Shown in pieces: positions 1 to 12,410 of a stretch of DNA of 64,000 nucleotides. The stretch comes from Closterium sp. NIES-65 (Eukaryota > Streptophyta > Zygnematophyceae > Desmidiales > Closteriaceae): the NCBI GenBank assembly GCA_948144175.1, contig CANXME010002008.1, forward strand, positions 372,001 through 436,000, written 5' to 3'. The position numbers and the translations under genes are program-made. Positions within the stretch are counted from its first letter, which is position 1. Every line of letters begins with the position of its first letter. The notes beneath the pieces were generated by a model, which was given only the letters and a program-made list of their open reading frames with translations, was not told the DNA's origin and did no database searches.

Positions 1-1
1 G

Positions 2-998
2 GAGCAGGAGCAGATGTGTGTGGGGCAAACATTGACAGCACAGACGAGTGTGGGCGACCAGAGGGATCTAGCAAAGGCTATGGGCGACCAGAGGGAGCTA
101 GCGAGGGCCATGCTTCAACTGGACGCACTCTCCTCTGCTGGCCTGCTCATGGGCCTCCCTGCTGCTGCCGCTGCTCACTCTGCTGCTGCTGCTACTTCTT
201 CTACATCTGCTGCTGCTCCGTGCTCGTCTGCCCCCACTCGTGCCCCTCCTGCTTCTCCCTCCACCGTCTCCTCCCCCCGTTCTGCCCCCTCCTCTCGCCC
301 CCCATTCCCTCCCTTTCCTTCCCCAGCACCGCTCTCCACCACATTCCCCCGCTCTTTCTCCACCCCTCAAGGCCGAATCCCTGCTTTTTCCCCCTCTTTG
401 TCATCTCTCACTAATTCTCTCCCAAATACACTCCAGCCTATCAACCCTTTCCCGCACAACCCTTCTCTTCCTCTCCCCACCTCCGCTTCTATCTCTGTTC
501 CCTCTACCTCCTCTGCTGCACCCACCAATCACCCCCTCCCCTGCCTCTCTCGCTTCGCCACAGTGTCAGCTTCCGACCAATCAGCAGCCGGCGGTCTGAC
601 CACCCGGGCAGCTGAAATTGCGAGTGGGGTGCAAAATCTTTTCGACGCGCTCATGCGCTCGGACATCCTCCCTGCCCCCTCCGTTCCATCCTTCTCATCT
701 CAACCGTCCATTCCTGATGCTACGCGAAGATCGGCACCGTTGACCCAGCATCCACATCCCCATCTCCCATCCCCATACCATCCTGCCCCAAGTCAACCTC
801 CCGCCTTCTCTACCCTCCCGCCTCCCCTCACATCCTCTTCCCGAGCTCCTTGGGCTGGGGGGAAGAACCCAGGGATGGCAGGAGGGGAGGTAAACGTGTC
901 TAGTGTGTCAACCACAGGGCGTCTAGAGGGCGGTGAGCTGTGGACTGGTAGAAGCAGTGGCACCACCGGATCTGCTGGTAGCGCTGCTGCTGCTGGTG

Positions 999-1030
<32 letters not shown>

Positions 1031-1397
1031 ACTCGTCCTGCTGCCTCTGGTAGTGCTGGCAGTGCACACATCATTGGATCAGGCGGTTTTGTAATCCCTT
1101 CTCCACATCTCAACCATCTTCTTGCTCTCCCTTTTCCTCTCGCTACTTCTCCTGCTGCTGTCCCTGCTGGTAATATTGCATCTGCTGCTGTCCCTGCTGG
1201 CAATATTGCATCTGCTGCTGTCCCTGCTGGTAATATTGCATCTGCTGCTGTCCCTGCTGGTAATATTGCATCTGCTGCTGTCCCTGCTGGTAATATTGCA
1301 TCTGCTGCTGTCCCTGCTGGTAATATTGCATCTGCTGCTACTGTTGCTGATGTTGATGGCGGTGGTGGTGGTGGTGGTGCTGCTGCTGCTGCTCCTG

Positions 1398-1435
<38 letters not shown>

Positions 1436-2952
1436 GCCGCAGATAGAGACAACTGTGATACGCTGCCCAACCCGTCTCAGCTGCCCGATTTTTCTCAACT
1501 GCCCAATTTCTCCCAGCTGCCGAAATTCCTAACGCAGGAGCAACTGGCACTACTGAAACAGGTATGCACCATACCCACACCTTCTGTACCATACCCACAC
1601 CTTCTGCACCATCACCAACCCCGCTGCACCATCACCAACCCCGCTGCACCATCACCGCGCCCTCTGCACCGATTCTGCATTGGTCTCCCTCAATCTACAC
1701 AACCCCTTTGTTTCCCCCTCCATTGCCCTCTTCCCCAACCCTTCCCCATCCCCCTCCCTCTCGTTCTCTGTCCTTTCGCCAACATGTGACCTTTGCTCCG
1801 ATCGTGCCCCACTGTCGACTCACCTCCATCCCCATCCCCATCCTCATCCCCATCCCCATCCCCATCCTCATCTCCATTCCCATCCCCATCCCCATCCTCA
1901 TCCCCATCCCCATCCTCATCTCCATTCCCATCCCCATCCCCTTCCCCTTCCCCATCCCCATCCCCATCCCCATCCCCATCCCCATCCCCATCCCCATGCC
2001 CATCCCCATCCTCATCTCCATGCCCATTCAATCATTCTTGTACGCCCACTCTCTGTCCCCATCCACTGCATGCCCCATCCGATCGCAGTGGCTGGAGGGG
2101 GGTCGCAGCGGGCAAGGCATGCAGAGCCAGGGGGGACTGGAGGCCACTGCTGCTGTGCCTGGTGGCTTGGGGGGCGAGTTTGGATCGACTCAACAGTCAG
2201 CCCAGGGCCCTGCAATCGTCACTACACCTGTCACTGCAGCTGTTACAGCACCTGCGGCAGCACCTACGGCAGCACCTGTTACTCCACTTGTGGCAGCACC
2301 TGAGGAAGCACCTGGGGCATCAACCGTGGCAGCACCTGTGGCAGCGCCTGTGGCAACACCGGTGGCAGGACCTGTGGCAGCACCTTCAACAGCACCTGTA
2401 GCAGCACCTGTAACAGCACCTATGGTAGCAGCAACTGGAGACTCAATGGACCGTTCCAAGGGCCCTCAAGGTGCACGAGGGAAGGGCGACGAGGTCTTTC
2501 GGATTCCACAAGACCGGCCGACGATGACCTTCGAGTCAACTCGAAAGTCAACTGGAGAGTCAGGGGACTGTTCCCAGGGCCCTCAAGGTACAAGAGGGAA
2601 GGACGACGAGGGCTTTCGGGTTCCCCGAGACCGACCGTCGATTCCTGGCCGAAATACAAGAGCTGAGGCAGCCACTGACAAAGTGCATGCCATTCCCTCT
2701 GCTGACAGGGGTGTGGGAATTGGTGGAAAGTACGAGGAAGGAGAAGAAATGGTTGGAGGGAGGGTGGAGGGTATTGTTGTGAGAAACAGCGAGAATGAGA
2801 GACAGGGTGCTGCCGGTGATGAGGTTCGAAGGGAGGAAGAGGTTCCAAGGGAGAAAGTGGGTCAACAGGAGGACGATATGCGGGGCAGTGATGTACAGGG
2901 AACAGTTGAGAAGAACAGTCACCAACCGCAAGAGGAGCAGAAGCAGGGTCGG

Positions 2953-3008
<56 letters not shown>

Positions 3009-6000
3009 CCACCACCACCAACATCAGCAGCAGGAGCAGCGGCGGGAGAACCGACAGCAAGAGAACCTGCATCAGGAGAACCAGCAGCAGCAGGAGCAGC
3101 AGCAGCAGGGCCAACGGGAGGAGCAAGGGGAATCAGCAGCAACAGGAATGGATGTTGATGGTACACTCAAGGAGGGTGGGCACGGAGGGGACGAGGAGCA
3201 AGAGACGACTTTTGAGGCGCCTCAAAAGCAAGGAGTGGGGGAGCAAGGAAGGGGCAAGGAGGGGGGTGGTAGAGAAGACAGTGGGGACAGGCAGGGGGAT
3301 AGGAATCCTGTTGTTCGCCGAAGCTGCAGTGATGGTGGTGGCAGGCTTGGTTCGGAAACTGGTTTGGATAGGCGGTCCCCTCGCCCGGAGCAGCTACAGG
3401 TGGTTCGGCGGTGGAATACCGGGAGGCTCGGCAGCTGGTCGGAAAGGAGCAGCTTGAGCAGTGGACAATCTGGACCGTTGATCTCGAAGAAGCGGCCGAT
3501 CACAAGCGTTGATCCCAGCACCCCTAGTCCCAGCCCACAGCATCAAAGGGAGCAGAACCAGCAGAGCCAGCAGCCACCACAACTGCAGCTGTCACAGCAA
3601 CAGCCCCACTGGCAGCAGCCGCAGCAGCAATGTGAACAACAGCAGCAGCAGCAGCAGCTGCCACACCAGCAGCAGAAGCAGGGGGAAGAAGTCCAACAAA
3701 AGGACAACCAAGACCGCCCGCCGCCACGACCCATGCGCACCCGTCCCATGCTCAAGCGGAGCATGGCGGGACCCCTACCAGGCGCGCCTATAGCCGTCAT
3801 AGACGGCACAATCCAGCTCGTCGGCGATCTCTCCCTCCTCGACGGTGGTGGCTCCTTCCCCCCTCCTCCCTCCGCCCACTCTTCCCCTCACCCCCTCTCC
3901 ACGTCTGCTCCCTTCCCCACCCGCGGCAACACCGCCCCCCTGTCTTCAAATCCCCTTGTGCTCGCCGTGTCTCCACACCCCAGCCCATCTCCTGGCGTGG
4001 CGGCCCGGCCTTGGGGGATGAAATCCCCTCTGCCAGGTGAATCGCAGAAAAGAGATGCGGTACTGTCTCCGTCTCCCCGTGCTGCTGCTGCCCGGCCTTG
4101 GGGTTTGAAGTCGCCACTACCACGTGAGCCACAGAAAACGGCGCCAGTATTTAAAGCGCCTCAGGAGCCTCAAGCAGCAGCGCTTCCATCGGGTGCTGAG
4201 GCACAGAAATCGAGTGCAGGTCTGGTCAAACCAATTGTAGCAGGCGTGGACAGGCCCGCAGTGGAAGCAGCAGCAGCGGCTGCAGCTGCAGGTCTGGATC
4301 GGCCGAGACTCGATGTGACGGTGGAAGGTGGTGGCGCAGTGCTGGGAGCAAGTGAAGCACCATCGCGTGCTGCTTCTTATGGAGAGCCAGGTGTAGCAGC
4401 AGTGGCAGCACCAGAACTGGGAACGGCAGCAGCACCAGCAGCGCCAGCACTAGCTGCGCCAGCAGCAATAGATTCACCTGGATACCAGGCTAGCCCAGCC
4501 AACCCAGCCAGTTTTGAGACGTCTCAAAGGTCGCCAGCAGCAATAGATCCACCTGTATACCAGGCCGGCGCAGCCAACCCAGCCAGTCCTGCTAAGCGAA
4601 TTCTGAAACACAGCCAGTCAGCCCGGCTCCCTCCTCCGGACCGCCCGCGCCTCTCCCCTGCCCTCCGGAGCTCTAGCTTCGGGAGCCAAGGCTCGGCGTC
4701 AGGCTCGGGACAGTTTGCGGCTGATTCGACCGAAGGTGAAGCAGCCTCAGGAATGGAGGATATGGTGTTTGAGAGGAGGGATGTCGGGACTCAGGTGAAT
4801 CCTTTAGAGGGGTCGAGTGGGGGAGAGGGAATGGATAGTGTGTGGTCGGGGAAGTTCGTCCAGGAGTGGAGTGGAAGACGAGGGGGGCAGCATCTTGCCA
4901 GCGTGACTGAAGGCATTGCGAGTCAAGCCGATATGAGAGAGAGACACGCTACTGGCAGTGAGGCCAGAGCTAGTGAGTTGAGAGATGGTGGGAAGGAAGA
5001 TGGTGGGAAGGCTGATGGTGGGGATGCTGCAGCGTGCAGAGAGGAGGAGGATGCTGGTGCTGCGACTTCTGAGTCCATTCCACAAGCAGGAGGCAGCATG
5101 GAGTTCAATGGTGCTGCGACTGGTGCAGCTACTGGTGCAGCTACTGGTGCTGCACACACTGCATCTCTTAGGGAGGACGAGCGGATGGGTCGGCAAGGGC
5201 AACAGCAGGATTACGAGCAGCATAACAGGCATGGGCAGCAGAATAACGATTATACTCATGTGCAGCAGCAACAGCAGCAGTTGGTAGAGCAGCAGCTGGA
5301 AGATGCAGAGGAGGAAAATGAGGGAAGGGAGGAACATGAGGAGGAGGAGGAGGAGGAGGGACATGAGGAGGACGGGGAAGGGGAGGAGTTGCAAGAGCAC
5401 GAGGAGGTGTATGAATACATGGGTGTGCGATCAAGCCTCACTTGTGAGGCGCCTCGAAAAGAGTTGCAAGAGCACCAGGAGGAGGACAGGGAGGAGGAGG
5501 TGCAAGAGCACAAGGAGGTGTATGAGTACATGGGTGTGCGATCAAGCCTAACCATCACCCGCAGCAGCACCACCACCATTCCCTCCCACCCCTACTCGCA
5601 CGTCCACAACCCCACCCAGCCAGAGTATCCCAGTGCACAGCTTGTTCATTCCGAGCCTAGTGCGTCTCATTATCATGAGCCCACGAACGCACCAATGGAT
5701 TCGGGTGACTATGACTTGGACACTGCAGCCAGTGGCAGAGCCAGCAGTGGTGCTGATGCAGCAGCAGCCTCCACTCCACCGCCAGTTTCTCCTGCTGCTG
5801 TTGCTGCTGTCACAGCGCCTGCAAGCACGGGTGCAACGCCCAACACCATCAGTGCAGCCCTCTCCCCTGTACACCCACCTCCGCCTGTGTCTGCCACGGC
5901 TGCTTCTGCCGAGGCTGCTTCTGCCGAGGCTGCTTCCACTCTCCCTGCTTCGGGTTTCGGCCCGAGTCCGTTTGGTCAGCTTGCCTCTCAATGGATTCTC

Positions 6001-7050
6001 TCCAATCTTCCGCCCCAACCTGTTGCCACCCAGTCAAACCCATCCGTCCCGAACCTTCCAGACGTGCTGCCGAGCCTCTTGAACGGCCCTCCAAACCTCG
6101 AAAGTACCCGTCCGAGCCTGATAACCTCTGCAGCACCTGAGATCACTTATCCCTCCATGTCTGACCTTATAGCAGGGTGGTTTTCAGGTGATAGCCCAGG
6201 TGTGATTATGCAGCAGTGGGGCTCTATGGGGGGACTAGGCTCAGGGATAGGACCCAGCCCAGGTGTGACTATACAGCCGTGGGGTACTATAGGGGGGATG
6301 GGCTTGGGAACAGGACCCAGCCCAGGTGTGACTATGCAGCAATGGGGTACTGTAGGAGGGATGGGCTCAGGAATAGCAGCCAGTCCAAGTGTGACTATGC
6401 AGCAGTGGGGCTATATGGGAGGGATGCGCCCAGGGGTAGCAGCAAGCCCAGGTGTGACTGTAATGCAGTGGGGCTCGTTTGCAGGGGGGGGCGGAACGGG
6501 AAATGGGTTCGGAGGGCTCGGAGCGAGCCCAGGCGTGATTATACAGCCATGGGGCTCTATCGCGGGAGCAGCTGGAGTTGGGACAGCAGCAGAGTTAGGT
6601 GCAAGGATAGGGGCCGAGGCGACAGCAGGTGCAACCCCAGGTGTGACTGTACAGCAGTGGGGCTCTAACGAAGGGGCAGCAGCACCAGAAGCAGCAGCAG
6701 CAGCACCAGCAGCAGCAGCAGCACCCACACTAGCAGCAGCGGCAGCAGCAACCCTACCAGGACTAGAAGCTTCCCTAGAGCAGCTACTACAGCAGATGAA
6801 CCCATCCTCGTTACAAGACGCCAGTGCGATAATAGACGCTCTCAGCTTCCAAGCGTCCCTGGCAGCTTCAGCAGGGCTGCCGTTCTCCAACCTGCCCGCT
6901 TCACACGGTCAGAGTGGGGGGAGCCCTCCCACCTGTGCTGCAACTGCTGCCACTGATGCACCGGCCGCTCCTCCCGCTGTTGCCAATACTACAGGTGGTT
7001 CCGCTAGTGATGAGCCGCCAGGTTCAGCGTGTGAGCCCATGGATATATAG
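2..7050 (+). CDS. Very long low-complexity protein, 5' partial, two exons
   Basis: The reading frame is open from base 2, so the gene probably begins before the window. Exon A is 2-1561 and ends in CAG before GTATGC. Exon B is 2089-7050, after a CAG acceptor, and ends at TAG. Both junctions are phase 0, giving about 2,173 visible residues. The protein is mostly compositionally biased: Pro/Ser, poly-Ala, poly-Gln/His (about 2959-3010), Ala-Pro-Val runs (2220-2440) and Glu-rich stretches. It has a six-copy repeat VPAGNIASAA and about seven repeats built on PGVTxQQWG (6190-6670). The few non-repetitive segments are near FLTQEQLALLKQ at the end of exon A and LEQLLQQMNPSSL near the C terminus. I do not recognise the family. 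A BAG6-like proline-rich protein crossed my mind but nothing diagnostic is visible. The intron call rests on phase, on splice sites and on the shift to simple repeat between the exons. Confidence 0.6.
1154..1333 (+). repeat. Six-copy 30-bp coding repeat
   Basis: Six nearly identical 30-bp units encode the decapeptide VPAGNIASAA in the forward frame. The unit is a multiple of three, so several other frames on both strands also stay open and make spurious ORFs here. One unit differs at a single base (GGCAAT instead of GGTAAT). Confidence 0.95.
1562..2088 (+). other. Intron filled with (CCCATC)n-type microsatellite
   Basis: GT-AG intron between the two visible exons of the first gene. It is pyrimidine-rich throughout. 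From about 1826 to 2031 it is a CCCATC hexamer array with CTCATC, TCCATT and CCCTTC variants. Its length and repeat content explain the translated Pro-Ile and His-Pro runs in overlapping frames, which are not protein. Confidence 0.65.
3209..3228. repeat. 20-bp perfect palindrome inside the first gene
   Basis: CTTTTGAGGCGCCTCAAAAG is a perfect palindrome in the coding sequence (codons FEAPQ). Related copies in the same gene: 4513-4528 (TTTGAGACGTCTCAAA) and an imperfect one at 5441-5460. Confidence 0.9.
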
Positions 7051-7083
7051 GCTCTCAGCTCCTCCGATTGAGGTGCCTTGTGA

Positions 7084-7420
7084 GCCTTTGCAGCCTTCAC
7101 CTCATGATCACTTGTTACAGCCTTTGCAGCCTTCACCTCATGATCACTTGTTACAGCCTTTGCAGCCTTCACCTCATGATCACTTGTTACAGCCTTTGCA
7201 GCCTTCACCTCATGATCACTTGTTACAGCCTTTGCAGCCTTCACCTCATGATCACTTGTTACAGCCTTTGCAGCCTTCACCTCATGATCACTTGTTACAG
7301 CCTTTGCAGCCTTCACCTAATGATCACTTGTTACAGCCTTGGCAGCCCTCACCTCATGATCACCTGTTACAGCCTTTGCAGCCTTCACCTCATGATCACT
7401 TGTTACAGCCTTTGCAGCAT
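7084..7420 (+). repeat. 36-bp tandem array just after the stop codon
   Basis: Nine full copies of a 36-bp unit (starting GCCTTTGCAGCCTTCACC and containing TGATCA) plus a partial tenth lie 33 bp downstream of the TAG of the long gene, probably in its 3' untranslated region. Copies 7 and 8 carry a few substitutions; the others are almost identical, so the expansion is recent. Confidence 0.95.
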
Positions 7421-7465
7421 TGTGGCTCCCCTTGTTACAGTTCCATTTTTTGTCGCCTCAAAAGA

Positions 7466-7471
7466 AATAAA
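7466..7471 (+). promoter_or_regulatory. Candidate polyadenylation signal AATAAA
   Basis: AATAAA about 415 bp after the stop codon of the long gene and just beyond the 36-bp array. This is the first canonical hexamer downstream, so it is a plausible 3' end signal. The call rests on sequence match and position only. Confidence 0.35.
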
Positions 7472-8035
7472 GAGTGTTCAGGGATCATGCCGGTACGTCA
7501 CTTCTGCTGGGCATTGAGGCTTCCCATACAGCACTTCCAACCACCTGTCCTCTTCTGCTGGTCGCCTGCTTTGTGCGCTACTGTATACCGTATATTTCAT
7601 TATACAGTACCGATCACTCCCCCTCAGGGTTCGAAGGGAGCAGCAGACCCAGTAGTTCTCCCCAAGTGCTTGTGGTGGTAAATGCTCATTTTTCTTGCCT
7701 TGTATGGCATGGGGTGGGGTGGTATGGCATACATGTGCCCGCTCCACTGCATTAGCCCTTCCTGGATTTTGTATTGAATAGTGGCCGTGATTTGAGTGTA
7801 GCATCTGAAAGAATATCACCGTAGTCTCTGCTTGTGCTCTCCTTTCAGCCCTGCAAAAAAACTTGTGTATTGTCAAACATTTGTAACAACACAAACCCTA
7901 CTGGGTTACAGAGTAACAGCTAAACACAACCACCTGAGCGCAATCACGTATGCGCATGATATCAGTCCGGTGGTCATGCCTGTCATGCTCTCCTCCTGAG
8001 TGTCCTCATACTCTGCCTGCTGTCTGTCACTACTG
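7472..8035. other. Convergent intergenic region
   Basis: Lies between the 3' end of the forward long gene and the stop codon of the reverse deoxyhypusine synthase gene. The short ORFs here show no recognisable domain. It should hold the 3' untranslated region of deoxyhypusine synthase on the minus strand. I see nothing else in it. Confidence 0.4.
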
Positions 8036-11000
8036 CTACTCCTTTGCTTGCACCTCCTGCTTTGCTTGCTCCTGCTGCTGCACTCGCTCCTGTAAGTGGG
8101 GGGCAAACGTCTCGGCTACAAGCAGGGGGAAGGCAATGGTGGCATCGCAATACACCTGCAGGTGGCCAAGGGGAAAATGGAGGATGGAGGAGATGGGTGA
8201 AAGGGCAGAGGGGATGGGTGAAATCACATGGGAATTCTTAGTCAACTCAAAAGCAGAGGGAAGGTGATGGAGAAATCATTATGCACCTGCAGGCAGGTGA
8301 AATGAAGCCATCAGATTATAGGCTTTTACTGCAGAGATGGGCGAATGAGATAGGAAGAATGGCAGAGGCGATGCTTGACTTGGAATTACGACACTACATG
8401 TGCTCTCTCACTACCCCTACAGTGCCATCACATACGCCACCTGCTCCCCGTGCCTTCTCTCCCCACAGCATGTGTGTCTGCTCACACTCTCACACTTTCA
8501 CAAGGCGACATTGAGCCAGCTTAAAGGAGATTTCTCTCTCTCCCTCTCAACTTCACAGCGGTGGCATCTTCTCGGATCATCCCCCAGCTCACAGCCTCGT
8601 CCGGCCTGGCCCCCGAGTCGCTCCCATCAAACTCCGAATAGCCACATAATCCTCCCCGTTGCGCATCATCCAATAACCCTCCCAGTACCTTCTCTTCCCT
8701 CGCCACATGTGCTCGCTTCAGAGGACTCTCAAAAGGGACTCTTCTCACCTTAACTGCACTCGCATCTCCTCTGATCTTCCCCCAGCTCACAGCCTCGTCA
8801 GGCCTGGCCCCCGAGTCGCTGCCATCGAACTCGCTCGCCGTGTTGATGTAGACCGCGTAGTCCGCCCCGTTGCGCATCATGTTGGCGTTGCAGATGTGGT
8901 GCTTCGGCAGCCCCCCTCCCAGAATGATCACGCCCGTTCGCCGCGGGGTGGCGTTCACTGCCTCACCGTTCATCCGCCGGATGTCTGGGGGGAAGAGGGG
9001 AGGTGGGGAAGAGGGGGAAGAGAGGAGGAGGAGGAGGAGGGGAGCCGCAGGGGTGGAATTGTTGTTGGGGTGGGGGGAAACACTGTTCATTCGCTGCCAG
9101 GGGGTGTGTCAGGGGCAAGGGTGAGGGGGGGTGTCAAGTGGTGGGAGGTCAGCCCCGTTGCGCATCATGTTGGCGTTGCAGATGTGGTGCTTCGGCAGCC
9201 CCCCTCCCAGAATGATCACTCCCGTGTGCCGCGGGGTGGCGTTCACTGCCTCGCCGTTCATCCGCTGAATGTATGGGGGGAACCATGGGGCGTTCAGGGA
9301 AGAGGGTGAATAAGGAAGGTTGCGAGTAAGGAGGGTGCCTAAAGGGATGGTGAGGGGTTGAGTGAGGAGATGTGTCAGGGAAGGAGGTTGCCAGCCCCGT
9401 TGCGCATCATGTGGGCGTTGCACCAAGTCAACCTAGTCAACGCAGGTCAACGCACCTTGCACGAGGTCAATGAGGAGCCCGGGCGAGCGGAAGGAGTGGA
9501 AGTAGATCATGTCACCCAGGGACCCGTCCGTGATGGCTGGACAGAACACTGAGATGCCGTTCTGACATTACAGGGGGGGTGGTGGCGCACAAACGCAAAG
9601 ATGCACAGGATATGCTTTTCTGTTATTTTCCTATTTTTTAATCAAGGGTTGAACTGCTGACAGTGTGATGGAGAAGAGGCGCACCTAGAGGCGGGGGAAG
9701 GCTGACCTTATGGGCCCAGTAGAGAACCGACTCCTCATGGTTGATTTCCTTCCCCAGGCGGTCGATGAGCTTGGAGGGCGTCCACACCACGCCCTGCTTG
9801 AGACCGGCACGGCACACATGGGCAGGGGTAAGGTCAAGGACAGTGAACGTGCGGTTAGACTCACATGTCACACCGCTTATCCGACATAAAGAGTCCCCTG
9901 CTTGATGTGGTGTGTGTGAGCACATGAGGGACGAGAGGAGGAAGGGCAGTGAATGTGGAACGAACACAGATGATAACTGACTGAAAGGCAAACGGCAAGC
10001 AGCAATGCGGAGAAAAGGGTGCTCCCTTCGTTTTTCTCCCCCTTACCCCCTTAGCTCTCACCTCTTATTTCTCCCTCTCCCTCTCCTTTTCCCTCCCCCT
10101 CTTCTCCCCTCTTTCCTCTTCCCCCCCCCTGTCATTTTCCCCTCACCTCACCTGCGTCTGCTGCTCCTCGAGACAAGCATCCAGCACGGGCAGGACCCAG
10201 TCTTCAAAGAGGCAGTAGTTGTTGTTCAGTATGAGCAGGTTGACCGTCCTGCCAAGACACCACCTCCCACTCCCTCTCTCTCTCCCTCTCTCGCTCACCT
10301 CGCCCCCCCCTCACCTGCGTTTTCTGCTCCTCAAGACAAGCATCCAGCACGGGCAGGACCCAGTCCTCAAAGAGGCAGTAGTTGTTGTTCGGCACGAGCA
10401 GGTTGCCGATGCGGTTCAGCCCCTTGGCCCGCAGGTCCTTCCCCGCCAGGGAGAAGTCACCCAGGAGCGTGGGCGCCAGGCACTTTATCACGTCCTCTTC
10501 TATGCCCCCCGCTGTTGTCACTATCACATCCACCTGGATGGGTGCGTGGTTAGATGAGAGAGTGTAAGGGAAAAAACATAAATGAGGGGTTTGACTATGA
10601 GAGAAGCGCAGCAAGCAAGACCATGTAAAGGTACAACAAGAATAAGAGCATGACTGAGCGTAGGGGCCGTTACACGAACGGGAGTGGGGGATGGAGGAGG
10701 AAAGAAAGAAGGATTGATTGAAGGAAAGAAATGAGGGGATTAAACAGATGTGCTTACCAGTTTGTGCTTTGCCAGGAAGCAGAAGGTCTCTCGGAGCATT
10801 AGCCCGAGAGACAGGAGCTCATGAGGTTGGATTGGATGTGAAGCCCAGGAAGATCTTGCACCGCACCGACGACCGGAAGGCCGGGAGTCCCGGTATACTT
10901 GAGTGATACAACCCCCTGACTAACTCACACGAGGCAGTGACCCACCAGTTTGTGCTTTGCCAGGAAGCAGAACGTTTCTCGGAGCCCCGAGCTCATGAGG

Positions 11001-12090
11001 TTGGAGGTGAATCCCAAAAAGATCTTGCACCGCACCGACGACCGGAAGGCTGGGTCCCTCTCCTCTTCTGTATCGTCCGGCTTGGGTGGGTCGTCGCTCA
11101 GCCGCCATGCAAGCTGGGGAGGGGAGGGAAAGGAGGAAGGGGGTGAGTGATGGGTATGAGGTAAGAAGGGACGACCGGAAGGCTGGGTCCCGCTCCTCCT
11201 CCGTGTCGTCCGGCTTGGGTGGGTCGTCGCTCAGCCGCCATGCAAGCTGGGAAGGGGAGGGGGGGGGTTCAGGGTTCGGGTTTAAGGTTTCAGCTGAGGG
11301 TTGAAGGAAGGACGGAGAGGTAGCAGCCGGGTCCCTCTCCCCCTCCGTGTCGTCGGCCTTGGGCTCGCTCAGCCGCCACGCGAGCTGGGGAGGGGAGGGG
11401 GGTTTTGAGGGTTGAAGGTTTAGAGGTAGGGCGGAGAGGTAGCAAAGGCAGGAATCCTCCACTCCCCTATGACTTCGGTATTGGGCGGATGATCTTCGCG
11501 CAGCCGCCACGAGATTGGAAAAAAACGGATCCAGGGTTTTGGGGTTTGACATGGAAAAGTCAAGGTGGGGGAAAAGGGATGGGGAATGGGGGTTCAGGGA
11601 CTACGAAAGAACGGAATGACAGGAGCTTAACGCGGGACGAGCAGGCACAGGGACGGCCGTGGGGGAACATCAGACGCGAGGAACGAGATCGCACCATTCG
11701 GTTGACTTCATTAATCGCCTGTCCCAGACACGTGGCTTGGAACCCCGTCGTCACCATTCGCTTCATCAGCAGCGAGTAATCCACCGTCACCGATCCCGCC
11801 CCTCCTACTCCCACTGCTGCTGGTACGGCCCTACAAGCTTCCCCTCGCCCTGTTTGTTCTGCTGTAGCAGTCGTGACTGCATAGCTATCTCGAGTATCGC
11901 CATCCGCGCTACAGGGGGTTTCGATTCCGCTACCCTCTCGCGGCTGATCGCGGCGGGGAAATTCGCGCGCGGGGAGAACAGAAGCTTCGTGGAAGGTGTG
12001 CCCGCGGACACGTGGCGTGCTGTCGTCTACAGCCTCGGATCGCTTCAGAGCCGCGTCTAGCGCGCATTGCGGTGGCTGCTTTTGCTCCAT
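8036..12090 (-). CDS. DHS: Deoxyhypusine synthase, 7 exons
   Basis: Transfers the aminobutyl group of spermidine, with NAD, to one lysine of eIF5A, the first step of hypusine formation in the cytosol. Exons in coding order: 12090-11695, 11113-10946, 10533-10315, 9793-9707, 9561-9456, 8984-8749, 8155-8036 (stop TAG). Every junction is GT-AG and phases agree, giving 443 residues against about 370 in human. Landmarks: [18 protein letters not shown] (exon 3), [20 protein letters not shown] (exon 5), [10 protein letters not shown] with the expected active-site lysine at about residue 353, [15 protein letters not shown], and [10 protein letters not shown] near the end. The extra length is mainly a low-complexity stretch of about 65 residues in exon 1, between HTFHEAS and TTGFQAT. 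Introns carry partial copies of exons 2, 3 and 6. The start is the ATG that begins MEQKQPPQ, upstream of the conserved N-terminal block. Identification is firm; exact exon ends come from reading by eye. Confidence 0.92.
8551..8638 (-). pseudogene. Partial copy of DHS exon 6 (3' half)
   Basis: Downstream of the true exon 6, the minus strand repeats its 3' half ([18 protein letters not shown] and onward, with GMIRED instead of GKIRGD), followed again by a GTGAGA-like donor context. Changed residues and the lack of the catalytic half mark it as an intronic duplicate. Confidence 0.85.
9151..9270 (-). pseudogene. Partial copy of DHS exon 6 (5' half)
   Basis: Upstream of the true exon 6, the intron holds another copy of its 5' half, including a CAG acceptor and the [18 protein letters not shown] segment, then diverges. 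A shorter third fragment with the same [14 protein letters not shown] stretch lies at about 9395-9425. Splicing this copy in place of exon 6 would lose the DSGARPDE block. Confidence 0.85.
10150..10246 (-). pseudogene. Partial copy of DHS exon 3 (3' end with donor)
   Basis: The end of exon 3 ([20 protein letters not shown] and the following GTGAGG donor) is repeated once more downstream in the intron, at high identity. It is a duplicate exon end that keeps a working-looking splice donor. Confidence 0.85.
10756..11515 (-). repeat. Dispersed copies around DHS exon 2
   Basis: The true exon 2 is 11113-10946. A degraded copy of its 3' half lies at about 10756-10895. Copies of its 5' part (the [12 protein letters not shown] region with a CAG acceptor) lie at about 11165-11247 and 11320-11391, and a weaker one near 11480-11515. 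Each keeps the pyrimidine-rich tract and AG, so several acceptors compete here. Confidence 0.8.
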
Positions 12091-12410
12091 GGAGGAGTAA
12101 CGCGCTTATGGCGCTTATGGCGCCTAGGAGCCTTGTAAAAGATCGTGCTGATCTACCGGTTCTTCTGTGCCGATGGTCTAGCTGCGGGGTTGAGTTGTGA
12201 GTGTTTCAGAATGGAGCGCCAGCGCAAGTGAGGCGTACATTTTGCCAAGCAGTGAGCATTATGGACCAGTACAAGCAGACGCGTTTGTGGACGGTGTAGC
12301 ACGTTCGCCACACATTTCAATTTCCCTGCAAGTAAAAATAAATAAGTGAATCCATCAAACATGGCAAGTCCTAGGAAAACCAACACAGCACAACCAACCC
12401 ATTCTTGAAC
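12091..12410 (-). promoter_or_regulatory. Spacer between alpha-mannosidase stop and DHS start
   Basis: About 320 bp separate the mannosidase stop (TAA at 12411) from the DHS start codon, both on the minus strand. It must contain the mannosidase 3' end and the DHS promoter and leader. I see no clear TATA box or other motif that I would commit to. Confidence 0.35.

Noticed and set aside
2..7050. BAG6-like identity for the first gene
   Set aside because: Only general proline-rich composition fits; no ubiquitin-like or BAG domain can be seen in the visible part.
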